64,000 bases of DNA from Puniceibacterium confluentis (GCF_007923445.1 NZ_VOJI01000003.1:186001-250000); one strand, 5' to 3'; shown: positions 53,646-61,957, numbered from the stretch's first letter. The notes: generated by a model not told the origin, from the sequence alone. Numbers and translations: made by a program.

Positions 53646-54133
53646 AGCCCGACTTCCGCCAGAATGAAATCCGCAATCGCAGCGGTGTCGTCCAGGTCGA
53701 ACACCCGCCGGTCGCTGTCCAGCGGCGTGTCGCTGGCGATGGCGCGGATGGTCGGGTCTCCGGGCGCGATCAGCGGCTGGCCGGTCACCGCGCGGTGTGC
53801 CTCGATCTTGGGATGGCGGTCGCGCTTGTAGCCCTCGATCAGCACCAGATCGACCGGCGCCAGCCGTCGCAGCAGATCGCCGAGCACCGGCTCCTGCAGG
53901 CCGCGCAGTTCGGTCATCAGCGCCACCCGGTTGCGCGAGGCCAGCAGCACTTCGCTGGCCCCCGCCACACGGTGGCGATGGCTGTCCTTGCCCGCATGGT
54001 CGACGTCAAAGCTGTGATGCGCGTGTTTCACCGTCGATACGGAAAAGCCACGGGACGTGATGTCCGCGACCAGTCGCTCCATCAGGCCGGTCTTGCCGGC
54101 ATTTTTCCACCCGGTGACGCCATAGACCCTCAT
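53642..54133 (-). CDS. mobB: Molybdopterin-guanine dinucleotide biosynthesis protein MobB
   Basis: 163 aa P-loop GTPase-like adaptor that assists MobA in attaching GMP to molybdopterin. The P-loop GWKNAGKTGL (about 7-16), KHAHHSFDVDHAGKDSHRH and VLIEGYKRDRHPKIE match. ATG 54131-54133 overlaps the mobA stop as ATGA, and its own stop overlaps moeA as GTGA, so mobA-mobB-moeA is a tightly coupled operon. Confidence 0.92.
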   Translation of the reverse strand: MRVYGVTGWKNAGKTGLMERLVADITSRGFSVSTVKHAHHSFDVDHAGKDSHRHRVAGASEVLLASRNRVALMTELRGLQEPVLGDLLRRLAPVDLVLIEGYKRDRHPKIEAHRAVTGQPLIAPGDPTIRAIASDTPLDSDRRVFDLDDTAAIADFILAEVGL

Positions 54134-54741
54134 GTGATCAGGGCCTCGGCCCGGGCGAGATCCTGCGGGGTATTGACGTTGAAGAAAGGATCGAAACCCT
54201 CGGCGGGGAACAGCGCCTCGCGGGCCCCGTGCCGGTCTGTCCACATCACGACCTTGCGAATCCCGTCCGCCAGGGCATGGCGCAGATCGTCGCGCAGCGA
54301 CACGGACCACAGGCCAAAGGTCGGATGCCGCAGCCGTCCACGCTGCGGATCCGGCGTGGCGGCCAGAACCAACGGCACTGCCATGCCTTCCGACGCCAGC
54401 AAGAGCCGGGGAACCAGATCACAGGGAAAGAACGGCGTGTCGGCCGCCATGGTGACGATGCTGTCCGCCCCCCGTTCGGCCGCCCAGTCCATGCCGGCCA
54501 GAACACCCGCCAGCGGGCCGGGAAAGCCGGTCACCGAATCCGGCAGCACCGGCAGATCAAAGGCGCGAAACCGACTGGGGTCGCCATTGGCATTCAACGC
54601 CAGCGCCGCCACCTGCGGCGCAGCGCGCGCGATCACATGTGCCAGCAGCGGTTGCCCGGCAAGATCCAGCAGGCCCTTGTCGCCACCGCCCATCCGACGG
54701 GCCTGCCCCCCGGCCAGAATGACACCCAGCGGCTGCTTCAT
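54130..54741 (-). CDS. mobA: Molybdenum cofactor guanylyltransferase MobA
   Basis: 203 aa nucleotidyltransferase that makes bis-MGD cofactor from Mo-molybdopterin and GTP. The signature LAGGQARRMGGGDKGLL (about 9-25), LPDSVTGFPGPLAGVLAGM and ADTPFFPCDLV are visible. ATG 54739-54741 gives the usual N-terminus; an earlier in-frame ATG would read through the palindromes upstream and is rejected. bis-MGD feeds enzymes such as formate dehydrogenase, consistent with fdhD nearby. Confidence 0.93.
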   Translation of the reverse strand: MKQPLGVILAGGQARRMGGGDKGLLDLAGQPLLAHVIARAAPQVAALALNANGDPSRFRAFDLPVLPDSVTGFPGPLAGVLAGMDWAAERGADSIVTMAADTPFFPCDLVPRLLLASEGMAVPLVLAATPDPQRGRLRHPTFGLWSVSLRDDLRHALADGIRKVVMWTDRHGAREALFPAEGFDPFFNVNTPQDLARAEALIT

Positions 54742-54766
54742 TGCCGGACCGTGGCGGCCGGCGCCA

Positions 54767-54812
54767 AAGAAAATTGCGAATTTTCTTGGCAAATTTCTTC
54801 GCAAGAAATTTG
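54767..54812. repeat. Tandem A/T-rich palindromes (second occurrence)
   Basis: AAGAAAATT/AATTTTCTT around GCG (54767-54787) is followed at once by CAAATTTCTT/AAGAAATTTG around CGC (54790-54812). It lies between fdhD and mobA on the minus strand, where it may end or attenuate the fdhD transcript. Structure and order resemble the pair at 33750-33820; in both cases GGG and a TCCG-like sequence follow the second palindrome. Confidence 0.72.
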
Positions 54813-54820
54813 GGTCCGGC

Positions 54821-55711
54821 TCATGATGTCGCTCCCTTGCGGCCGGACTTGCGTGCCTCGTCGGGCACCTGGTCCGGGTCGATGTCGCGCACGAGGCGAT
54901 CCTCGCCGCTGAGACACACGAACCTTTTGCCGCGCATCCGGCCGATGCAGGTCAGCCCCACCTGCCGCGCGATTTCCACGCCCCAGGCGGTAAAGCCCGA
55001 CCGTGATGCCAGCACAGGGATGCCCATCAGGGCCGTCTTGATCACCATTTCCGAAGTCAGCCGTCCGGTGGTGTAAAGGATCTTGTCGTCTGCGCCGACC
55101 TGGTTCTGGAACATCCAGCCTGCAATCTTGTCGACGGCATTATGGCGCCCGACATCCTCCATATAAACCAGCGGACGGTTCTGCTGGCACAGAACCGTGC
55201 CGTGGATGGCCCCGGCCTCGAGGTACAGCGACGGCGTGGTATTGATGCGGGCCGCCAGCGCATATAGCCACGAGGTGCGCAACTCGGTCTGCGGCAGTCG
55301 CACCTTGTCCAGTCCTTCCATCATATCGCCGAACACCGTGCCGACGGCACAGCCGCTGGTGCGGGTCTTCTTCTTGACCTTTTCCTCATAGGTGGTCCGG
55401 GACGCCGTGCGCACCACCACCACCTCGAGATCCGCGTCATAATCAATTCCTGTCACCCTGTCGCCGTCGTGCAGCATGCCCTGGTTGCGCAAAAATCCCA
55501 CAGCAAGGTATTCCGGGTAGTCGCCAATCGTCATCGCTGTCACGATTTCCTGGGCATTCAGGAAGATCGTCAGCGGCCGCTCTTCAACCACGGACAGACT
55601 GACGGCGGCCCCGGTCTGGTCCGTGCCCAGCACCGTGCGGGTGAGGCGCGGCGCCGCCGGATCGGGGGCGATCAGATAATCGGAGGGTTCTGTCGGCAGC
55701 GGCAATTGCAT
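54821..55711 (-). CDS. fdhD: Formate dehydrogenase accessory sulfurtransferase FdhD
   Basis: Transfers sulfur to the molybdenum cofactor of formate dehydrogenase. About 296 aa with TSGCAVGTVFG (sulfur-carrying cysteine), YMEDVGRHNAVDKIAGW and LYTTGRLTSEMVIKTALMGIPVLASRSG, all FdhD signatures. I use ATG 55709-55711 (GGGAAAG upstream); the first in-frame ATG (55763-55765) would overlap the azlC start codon head-to-head and has no ribosome-binding site. The dehydrogenase itself is not in this window. Confidence 0.9.
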   Translation of the reverse strand: MQLPLPTEPSDYLIAPDPAAPRLTRTVLGTDQTGAAVSLSVVEERPLTIFLNAQEIVTAMTIGDYPEYLAVGFLRNQGMLHDGDRVTGIDYDADLEVVVVRTASRTTYEEKVKKKTRTSGCAVGTVFGDMMEGLDKVRLPQTELRTSWLYALAARINTTPSLYLEAGAIHGTVLCQQNRPLVYMEDVGRHNAVDKIAGWMFQNQVGADDKILYTTGRLTSEMVIKTALMGIPVLASRSGFTAWGVEIARQVGLTCIGRMRGKRFVCLSGEDRLVRDIDPDQVPDEARKSGRKGATS

Positions 55712-55763
55712 CTTTCCCGGCGGTTGGTTAGGGCAGGGTTCATCAGGCGGATCAGGGACAGTC

Positions 55764-56477
55764 ATGGCGGGTGCATCAGCAATGTCAAGCTACCGGCGGG
55801 GTCTGCGTGACGGCCTGCCCTTCCTGCTGATGGTATTCCCGTTCGGCATGCTGTGGGGCGTTGTCGCGACCGAGGCCGGTCTGACCCTGACCGAAACAGT
55901 GTCATTCAGCGTGGTGGTGATCGCCGGGGCAGCGCAGTTCACCGCCCTGCAGTTGATGAGCGAAAACGCCCCGACCGCGGTCGTGCTGGCCTCGGCGCTT
56001 GCGGTCAACCTGCGCATGGCGATGTACTCCGCCTCGCTCACTCCGCACCTTGGGCCCGCGCGGCTGTGGCAGCGGATGCTGATCTCGTATTTTCTGGTCG
56101 ACCAGACCTACGCCGGCACGATCCTGGAATTCGAAAAACGCCCGCACCTGACCCTTGCGGAAAAGACCGCCTACTTCTTTGGCCTGGCCACACCGGTCTG
56201 CCCGCCATGGTATCTCACCACATTGCTGGGCGCCTGGCTGGGGGCGGCCATCCCGACGGAACTGGGGCTGGACTTTGCGGTGCCGATCGCCTTTCTGGCG
56301 ATGATCGCACCGATGCTGCGCACCCCGGCCCACAAGGTCGCCGCGGTGACCGCAACCGTGCTGGCACTGGGATTTGCCTGGCTTCCCTATAATTTCGGAC
56401 TGATTTTCGGCGGCGTTGGCGGCATGATGGCCGGGGCACGCGCAGAGCTCTACTTTGAAGCAAAGCGGGCGAGATGA
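55764..56477 (+). CDS. azlC: AzlC-family branched-chain amino acid exporter, large subunit
   Basis: 237 aa membrane protein of the AzlC/YgaZ family: LPFLLMVFPFGMLWGVVATEAGLT, the GAAQFTALQLM helix, the NLRMAMYSASLTPHL loop and five to six helices. With AzlD it exports branched-chain amino acids or analogues. AGGGA lies before ATG 55764; ATG 55782 is an alternative. It is divergent from fdhD with almost no spacer and overlaps azlD by an ATGA. Confidence 0.9.
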   Translation: MAGASAMSSYRRGLRDGLPFLLMVFPFGMLWGVVATEAGLTLTETVSFSVVVIAGAAQFTALQLMSENAPTAVVLASALAVNLRMAMYSASLTPHLGPARLWQRMLISYFLVDQTYAGTILEFEKRPHLTLAEKTAYFFGLATPVCPPWYLTTLLGAWLGAAIPTELGLDFAVPIAFLAMIAPMLRTPAHKVAAVTATVLALGFAWLPYNFGLIFGGVGGMMAGARAELYFEAKRAR

Positions 56478-56800
56478 TCGACAGGACCACCCTCTGGATC
56501 GTGATCCTCGGCCTCGGCTTCGGCAGCTTCGCACTGCGCTTTGTGTTCCTGGGATTCATCGGCAACCGGCCGCTGCCGGACTGGTTGCTGCGCCACCTGC
56601 GCTATACGGCGGTGGCCGTCCTGCCTGCCCTGATCGCGCCCCTGGTCCTGTGGCCGACCGCCACCGACGGGCAACCAGACCTCACCCGTCTGCTGGCCGC
56701 GGCCGTCACCTTCGGTGTCGGCTATGCCAGCAAGAATGTCATTGCCGCGATGATTTCCGGTGCGCTTGTCATGATCGCCGGCGGCTACCTGCTCATCTGA
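56474..56800 (+). CDS. azlD: AzlD-family branched-chain amino acid exporter, small subunit
   Basis: 108 aa, four hydrophobic helices, with the family segments FALRFVFLGFIGNRPLPDWLLRHLRYTAVAVLPALIAPLVL and a final LVMIAGGYLLI. It partners AzlC. The start overlaps the azlC stop (ATGA), and its last 8 bases overlap the end of the convergent lipoprotein gene. Confidence 0.9.
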   Translation: MIDRTTLWIVILGLGFGSFALRFVFLGFIGNRPLPDWLLRHLRYTAVAVLPALIAPLVLWPTATDGQPDLTRLLAAAVTFGVGYASKNVIAAMISGALVMIAGGYLLI

Positions 56801-57431
56801 GAGCTTCGCGCGCCTCGTCCTGCGCCAGCGAGAACTGCTCGATCGCGACACGCTTGTCGTCTTCGTCATCTTCGTAGAGTTCGCGTGTGCGCACCCCGGG
56901 CAGTTCGCCGAACTGTTTGCTCAGCGCCTTGGGAAAGAACGTCGGGCGCAGGCTCTCGAACCCGGGCAATTCCCGCAGCAGCGTCGAGGTGCTCTGCGTG
57001 CAATACATCTGCCCCACCGGGCCGCGCCGCTGTGCCAGTTGCAGCGCCTGCTCCGCCACCGCCGCCGACACTTCGATTTCCTGGATCACCACATGATAGG
57101 TGGTGCGGGCGTGCGCGCTCTCGTAGAACTTCTCGATCCGCGGCGTGATACCATAGAGCACATCCCGCACCTCGGGCACGGCGGAATGGCGCACCGATCC
57201 GGCGGGATCAAAGATCACCCGCTGCGAGGCGTTGATCATGATGCTGGAATGCGCCCCGGCGCCGGAACTGTTGGACACCATGGTGAACAGCGTGAGTTTC
57301 GGCGGACCGTCATGACGGTAAGCCGCGCGTGCCACCACATCCGGAGCGGCATCCGTCGTGGTGGTATCCGCCGCACATCCGGCAAGAACAAGCCCGGCCA
57401 TCAAGGCCAGAGCACAGGTGCGCTGCCGCAT
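56793..57431 (-). CDS. Hypothetical lipoprotein
   Basis: 212 aa with a lipoprotein signal: MRQRTCALALMAGLVLAGCAAD, the acylated cysteine being near residue 19. The mature protein begins with a Thr/Asp-rich linker, then PPKLTLFTMVSNSSGAGAHSSIMINASQRVIFDPAGS, a pattern I cannot link to a characterised family, and a C-terminal acidic tail. ATG 57431 has GGGAG at the right distance; another ATG six codons upstream lacks that. It follows the cytochrome oxidase small subunit gene on the same strand. Confidence 0.8.
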   Translation of the reverse strand: MRQRTCALALMAGLVLAGCAADTTTTDAAPDVVARAAYRHDGPPKLTLFTMVSNSSGAGAHSSIMINASQRVIFDPAGSVRHSAVPEVRDVLYGITPRIEKFYESAHARTTYHVVIQEIEVSAAVAEQALQLAQRRGPVGQMYCTQSTSTLLRELPGFESLRPTFFPKALSKQFGELPGVRTRELYEDDEDDKRVAIEQFSLAQDEAREALR

Positions 57432-57466
57432 CGCGGAACTCCCGGACATGATCGGCCCCAGGGGGC

Positions 57467-57601
57467 TCAGGCGTTGAAGATCGCCAGCAGGACCACCAGG
57501 AACAGGATGACAATGACCGACTTGGCCACAAAGCTCATGAACCCGTCAAAGGTCTGTTCCTGCGTCGTGATGTCCATGCTGCCGTGTTTGTGCTCTGCCA
57601 T
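57467..57601 (-). CDS. aa3-type cytochrome c oxidase subunit IV
   Basis: A 44-residue protein: polar start MAEHKHGSMDITTQEQTFDG, then FMSFVAKSVIVILFLVVLLAIFNA, one membrane helix. This is the pattern of bacterial cytochrome aa3 subunit IV (COX_IV_2 domain), seen first in Rhodobacter and Paracoccus oxidase structures. It starts at ATG 57599-57601 and ends TGA 57467-57469. Its own gene lies apart from the main oxidase genes, and a lipoprotein gene follows. Confidence 0.9.
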   Translation of the reverse strand: MAEHKHGSMDITTQEQTFDGFMSFVAKSVIVILFLVVLLAIFNA

Positions 57602-57703
57602 GTCTCTGTACCCTGAGTGATGTGTGCGTTTGCCGTTGGTTAGCGTATTTGATCTGCCCTGTCACGACGCTTGTCCTGCGCATTCTGACGCGGGGCGCCC
57701 GGT

Positions 57704-58165
57704 TCAGGCGGCATCCAGCGCCCGGGCCAACCGAAAGCCGATGCGCCGCGGCTCTGCGTCCGCCGGGCGTTTGGGCAGTGCGCGCAGCACGACGCTCAAC
57801 TGCGTCACATGCTGAATCAGCTGCATCTTGGCACCGGTTTCATCGGCGCCATAAAACGTCACGATGTCCGGGTCAAAGTACCCCATCCCCTCGATCCGCA
57901 ACACGCCGGCGTCGCTGCCTGCGAACCCCATCGCGACTTGATGCTCATTGTCCAGCTTTTCCTCGAACGCCTGAATATAGAGAATCAGCCGCTCATAGGC
58001 CCATTCCGCCGGACTCTTGGACTGCACCGGCTTGCGCGTCACGGCGTCCGGCAACGGCGCGTCCGACGCCTGCTCCTCGGCATGTACCTCGAACCGGCGC
58101 GGCATGGCATCGGCTTCGTACACTTCGGCGGTGGTGCTGATGTCGTTGTCCATGGCGTCGCTCAC
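57704..58165 (-). CDS. Hypothetical cytosolic protein downstream of the Lrp regulator
   Basis: 153 aa without signal or membrane helix. N-terminal ~45 residues are acidic and probably disordered; the domain from about 50 to 153 (SPAEWAYERLILYIQAFEEKLDNEHQVAMGFAG through FYGADETGAKMQLIQHVTQLSVVLRALP) looks like a conserved uncharacterised alpha-proteobacterial family (probably DUF6173). The GTG start (58163-58165) overlaps the Lrp stop as GTGA, so both are translated from one message; ATG 58153 is an alternative start. Confidence 0.8.
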   Translation of the reverse strand: MSDAMDNDISTTAEVYEADAMPRRFEVHAEEQASDAPLPDAVTRKPVQSKSPAEWAYERLILYIQAFEEKLDNEHQVAMGFAGSDAGVLRIEGMGYFDPDIVTFYGADETGAKMQLIQHVTQLSVVLRALPKRPADAEPRRIGFRLARALDAA

Positions 58166-58623
58166 AACGGCAATGCCGTTGTCTCCTTGATTTCTTCCAT
58201 AACAAAGCTTGCGGATATGTCCGACAGGGCGACCTGCGCGATCACCCGTTTGTAAAACCGGTCGTAGGCAGGCACATCGGCGACCCGAACGCGCAGCAGA
58301 TAGTCGAGATCGCCGGTCATGCGATACGCGCCCATCACCTCCGGCATGCCGCGGATCACCTTTTGAAACGCCTCCATCCAGCCGGTGTCATGCGCCGAGG
58401 TGCGCACAAGCACCATGACTTCCAGCGGACAGCCCACCGCTGCGGCATCGGCCAGAACCACGCGCCCCCGGATCACGCCAGAGTTTTCCATCTGGCGGAT
58501 GCGCCGCCAGCAGGCATTGCGCGACAGGTTCACCCGCTCGGAAATCTCATCCGCACTCAGACTGGCATCCTGCTGCAGCAGGCCCAGAATGCGTCGATCC
58601 ATATCATCAAGTCTGGCGCTCAT
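58162..58623 (-). CDS. Lrp/AsnC-family transcriptional regulator
   Basis: 153 aa: N-terminal winged HTH (about 5-50; LDDMDRRILGLLQQDASLSADEISERVNLSRNACWRRI) and a C-terminal RAM/ligand domain (GAYRMTGDLDYLLRVRVADV). These regulators respond to amino acids. ATG 58621-58623 is the family start; an in-frame extension upstream crosses the promoter. A perfect palindrome touches the start codon, indicating autoregulation and perhaps control of the divergent DUF6356 gene. Confidence 0.9.
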   Translation of the reverse strand: MSARLDDMDRRILGLLQQDASLSADEISERVNLSRNACWRRIRQMENSGVIRGRVVLADAAAVGCPLEVMVLVRTSAHDTGWMEAFQKVIRGMPEVMGAYRMTGDLDYLLRVRVADVPAYDRFYKRVIAQVALSDISASFVMEEIKETTALPL

Positions 58624-58642
58624 GTTGGGATAGTATCCCAAC
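58624..58642. promoter_or_regulatory. Lrp-type operator palindrome
   Basis: GTTGGGATAGTATCCCAAC: perfect 9-base arms around a single G, directly abutting the Lrp start codon. A related half (TTTGGGATC, about 58662-58670) lies ~30 bases further toward the divergent gene. Binding here would block Lrp translation start and promoter clearance. Confidence 0.75.
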
Positions 58643-58725
58643 CATGCAGCCAGACAAGCGACACTTTGGGATCTTCTCTTGCGCCGACTGTGGCAATCTC
58701 CCCCCGAAGAAAAAGGAGTTCTGAT

Positions 58726-58953
58726 ATGCCAAGCCTCACTGCCCCGCTCGACCGGCTGTTCCGCGACCACCCGGCGCGGGTGAACGAAACCTACGCCACA
58801 CATATGCGCTTTGCGCTGGGGTTTTCCTTCTGGCTTGCACTGGCAGCCGGCGCCGCTTTGGTGCACGCGCTGGTTCCGGCCCTGTGCGAAACTACGGCCA
58901 GCCGGATCCTGCGCCGCCTGCACGACCGTATCAGCAACCGCCATACCGGCTGA
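58726..58953 (+). CDS. DUF6356 small membrane protein
   Basis: 75 aa: a cytosolic start (LDRLFRDHPARVNETYATHM), one hydrophobic helix (RFALGFSFWLALAAGAALVHALVP, about 28-51) and a basic amphipathic end (ASRILRRLHDRISNR). This matches the small DUF6356 family. AAAAGGAG stands before ATG 58726. It is divergent from the Lrp gene and may be regulated by it. Confidence 0.82.
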   Translation: MPSLTAPLDRLFRDHPARVNETYATHMRFALGFSFWLALAAGAALVHALVPALCETTASRILRRLHDRISNRHTG

Positions 58954-59070
58954 CCGGTGCCCCGAGCCGCACCGCCGCCGCCAGATCCGGCTTCTCGGTT
59001 TCTCCGCAGCGGAAATATCCCGGGGGAGACCGCCAGGCGGCGGACGGGGGCAGTGCCCGCGAATTTCCCC

Positions 59071-60111
59071 TCAGAGTGCCTGGAACACCCAGGCGCCATC
59101 GTCGCGCAACGCGCGGCTTGCGCGGCCCGCGTGCCACAGGTGCAGGCAATGGGCCATCGCCTCGACCAGTGCCAGCCCATATTCGGCTTCGCCGATCCGG
59201 CGCTTGAATAGCGGCGCAAAGCAGTCCCCCGCCGCCATCGGTGTCGCGAGATGGGTCTCGAGCCGCGCCAGCGCGCCATGGTGGTTGTCGATCAGCTGCC
59301 GCATGCGCAGCGGCAGCCCGGTGAAGGGCAGCTTGTGCCCCCCGAGCACCAGCAGCTCCGGCCGTGACAGAGTTGCCAGTCGCTCGCACGCTTCCAGCCA
59401 GTCCGCCACCGGATCTGCCCCGGGCTCGGTCGCATAGACACCGATATTCGGGCTGATCGACGGCAGGATCTGATCGCCGCCAAGCACAAGATTGTCGTCG
59501 CGCGACCACAGCGTCGCATGTTCGGGCGCATGGCCGTTGCCGATATGCACGTCCCAGTCGCGCCCGCCGATGCGGATGCAGTCCCCCTGCCCGATCCGCG
59601 AATACCCCAACGGCATCGGAAACACCACGTCGGCAAAATTGAACGGCCGTTCAGCCGCGCGTTTTGCCAGGATTTCGGGGGCCATGCCGCAGCCGCGCCA
59701 GTAGGCCAGCGTCTCTGCGGCAGGAAGGTCCTGCACATCCAGTGTCAGCATCCGGGCGAACAACCAGGCGGTGCGGGTGGTCACCAGCTCGGCGCCGCGC
59801 TGCTGGAACCAGCCGGCCATGCCGATGTGATCGGGGTGGTGATGGGTGACCAGCACCCGGTTGACGGGCCGCCCCTGCAACGGTCCCGCCAGCAGCGAGG
59901 TCCAAAGGGCCTCCATCCGCCGCGAGTGGAAGCCGGTGTCGACCAGTGTCCAGCCGTCGCCATCATCCAGCGCATAGACATTGACGTGGTCCAGCTTCAT
60001 CGGCAGCGGCAGGCGCATCCAAAGCACTCCGGGCGCCACCTCGATGGCTTCGCCCGTACCCGGGGCATCCGCCCAGGGGTAGTGGATGTGGGCTGCCGCG
60101 CCGTCCATCAT
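59071..60111 (-). CDS. Metallo-beta-lactamase fold hydrolase
   Basis: 346 aa MBL-fold hydrolase with an extra C-terminal helical domain: LVDTGF (57-61), metal motif THHHPDHIG (His90, His92, Asp94, His95), NGHAPEH, LVLGGDQILP and LGGHKLPF. It resembles glyoxalase II-like or beta-lactamase-like proteins annotated in fatty-acid loci. Its ATG overlaps the stop of the acyl-CoA dehydrogenase gene as ATGA, so it probably acts on a thioester from that pathway. Confidence 0.88.
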   Translation of the reverse strand: MMDGAAAHIHYPWADAPGTGEAIEVAPGVLWMRLPLPMKLDHVNVYALDDGDGWTLVDTGFHSRRMEALWTSLLAGPLQGRPVNRVLVTHHHPDHIGMAGWFQQRGAELVTTRTAWLFARMLTLDVQDLPAAETLAYWRGCGMAPEILAKRAAERPFNFADVVFPMPLGYSRIGQGDCIRIGGRDWDVHIGNGHAPEHATLWSRDDNLVLGGDQILPSISPNIGVYATEPGADPVADWLEACERLATLSRPELLVLGGHKLPFTGLPLRMRQLIDNHHGALARLETHLATPMAAGDCFAPLFKRRIGEAEYGLALVEAMAHCLHLWHAGRASRALRDDGAWVFQAL

Positions 60112-61823
60112 GCCGCCAGATCGCCGGGGGTGAGCGCATAGAGATCCTCGGCGCCCGCGCGGGCGTGGACCAGCAGGCTCTGATGTTCGGGCAGCAGGCG
60201 CAGGATGTAGAACCGCGCCAGCCGGGCGCGCGCGCTTTCGGGATCCGCCACTGCCGCGCGCAGGTGGTAATAGCCCCCCAGCACGCGGGCAAAGGCCCGC
60301 AGAAAAGGCACTGCGCCGGCAAAGCGGGCATTCATGTCGCCCTGCGTCACCAGCCACTCGACACTTTCGCGCAGCGTCTCGGCGGCATTCCAGACCGGCA
60401 TCGCCAGATCCGGCAGCCGCGCCTTCGCCGCTTCGGCGGCTTCCTCGATCTCGTCCAGCAGGCCAAAGGCCGCCTCGCCGCCGTCCATCATCTTGCGCGC
60501 CACAAGGTCCATCGACTGAATGCCGTTGGTGCCCTCGTAGATCGCCGTGACGCGGACATCGCGGGAAAACTGCGCCGCGCCGGTTTCCTCGATGAAGCCC
60601 ATGCCGCCATGCACCTGCACCCCCATGTCGGAAACAGCAATGCCGGTGTCGGTGCCAAACGCCTTGGTGATCGGTGTCAGCAGCGCCGCCCGTGCGGCCC
60701 AGTCGGCCGCCCCGGTGGCACGCGCCATGTCGATGGCCACGCCGCAGGACAGGGCGATGGCCCGGGCGGCAAAGATCTCGGCCTTCATGGTGGCCAGCAT
60801 CCGGCGCACGTCGGCATGATCGACAATCGCGCCGCCTGCCCCCTCGACCAGGGTCTTGCCCTGCCTGCGTTCGGTGGCATAGGCCAGCGCGTGCTGGTAG
60901 GCGCCTTCGGCGACGCCGATGCCCTGCCCGCCCACACCCAGACGCGCGTTGTTCATCATGGTGAACATGCACTTCATGCCGCCATGTTCGGGACCGATCA
61001 GCCAGCCGGTCGCGCCGCTGTATTCCATCACCGCGGTGGGCGAGCCGTGCAGGCCCATCTTGTGTTCCAGACTCACCACCCGCAGGTCATTGGCCTGACC
61101 GGGCGCACCGCTGTCGTCCGGCAGGTACTTGGGCACCAGAAACAGCGAGATCCCCTTGGTCCCTTCCGCCGCCCCCGGCAGACGCGCCAGCACCAGATGG
61201 CAGATGTTGCCGGTAAAATCGTTGTCGCCCCAGGAGATATAGATCTTCTGCCCGGTGATGCTGTAGGAGCCGTCGCCATTGGGCTCGGCCTTTGTGCGCA
61301 GGGCGCCCACGTCCGACCCGGCCTGCGGTTCGGTCAGGTTCATCGTGCCGGACCATTCGCCGGTGATCAGCTTTGGCAGATAGAGCGCCTTGAGCGCATC
61401 GCTGGCGTGATGTTCCAGCGCCTCGATCTGGCCCTGCGTCATCAGCGGGTTGAGCTGCAGTGACAGGCAGGCGGCGGACATCATCTCGTTCACCGCGGTG
61501 GTCACCGCCATCGGCAAGCCCATGCCGCCATGATCGGGATCGGCCGCAATCGCCACCCAGCCGCCATCGGCAATGGCACGATACCCCTCGGCAAACCCGG
61601 GCGAAGTGCGCACAACGCCGTTTTCCAGCCTGGCGGGGTGCAGATCGCCGCTGCGCTGCAACGGCGCGAGCACCTCTTCGCTCATCTTGCCGGCCTCGGT
61701 CAGGATGGCTTCGACCACGTCGGGGGTCGCTTCAGAGAATCTTGGTGTATCCGTGACCTGCTGCAGGTCGACTACGTGATCGAACAGAAACCGGTAGTCA
61801 GAAATGGGGGCGCGATATGGCAT
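60108..61823 (-). CDS. Acyl-CoA dehydrogenase, DmdC-like
   Basis: 571 aa FAD enzyme of the long acyl-CoA dehydrogenase subgroup with an added C-terminal domain (about 460-571). Visible: NLTEPQAGSDVGALRTKAE, ITGQKIYISWGDND, QVHGGMGF and the catalytic-base region AIYEGTNGIQSMDLV. The N-terminus PYRAPISDYRFLFDHV and overall size resemble 3-methylmercaptopropionyl-CoA dehydrogenase DmdC of marine roseobacters, so a role in DMSP breakdown is possible, but straight-chain acyl-CoA is the alternative. Electrons would go to ETF and etfD. ATG 61821-61823 chosen. Confidence 0.88.
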   Translation of the reverse strand: MPYRAPISDYRFLFDHVVDLQQVTDTPRFSEATPDVVEAILTEAGKMSEEVLAPLQRSGDLHPARLENGVVRTSPGFAEGYRAIADGGWVAIAADPDHGGMGLPMAVTTAVNEMMSAACLSLQLNPLMTQGQIEALEHHASDALKALYLPKLITGEWSGTMNLTEPQAGSDVGALRTKAEPNGDGSYSITGQKIYISWGDNDFTGNICHLVLARLPGAAEGTKGISLFLVPKYLPDDSGAPGQANDLRVVSLEHKMGLHGSPTAVMEYSGATGWLIGPEHGGMKCMFTMMNNARLGVGGQGIGVAEGAYQHALAYATERRQGKTLVEGAGGAIVDHADVRRMLATMKAEIFAARAIALSCGVAIDMARATGAADWAARAALLTPITKAFGTDTGIAVSDMGVQVHGGMGFIEETGAAQFSRDVRVTAIYEGTNGIQSMDLVARKMMDGGEAAFGLLDEIEEAAEAAKARLPDLAMPVWNAAETLRESVEWLVTQGDMNARFAGAVPFLRAFARVLGGYYHLRAAVADPESARARLARFYILRLLPEHQSLLVHARAGAEDLYALTPGDLAA

Positions 61824-61957
61824 GAATGTCTCCAATCCGTCTGGCTTGGCAATAGCGCGGGCACCGTGCATTCGGAACCCCGACTTGTGGGCAGGATTAT
61901 CCCGCTGTGCTCTGGCATCAACCGGAACGCGGCGTCACGGCCTGCGCACTCGCCACA

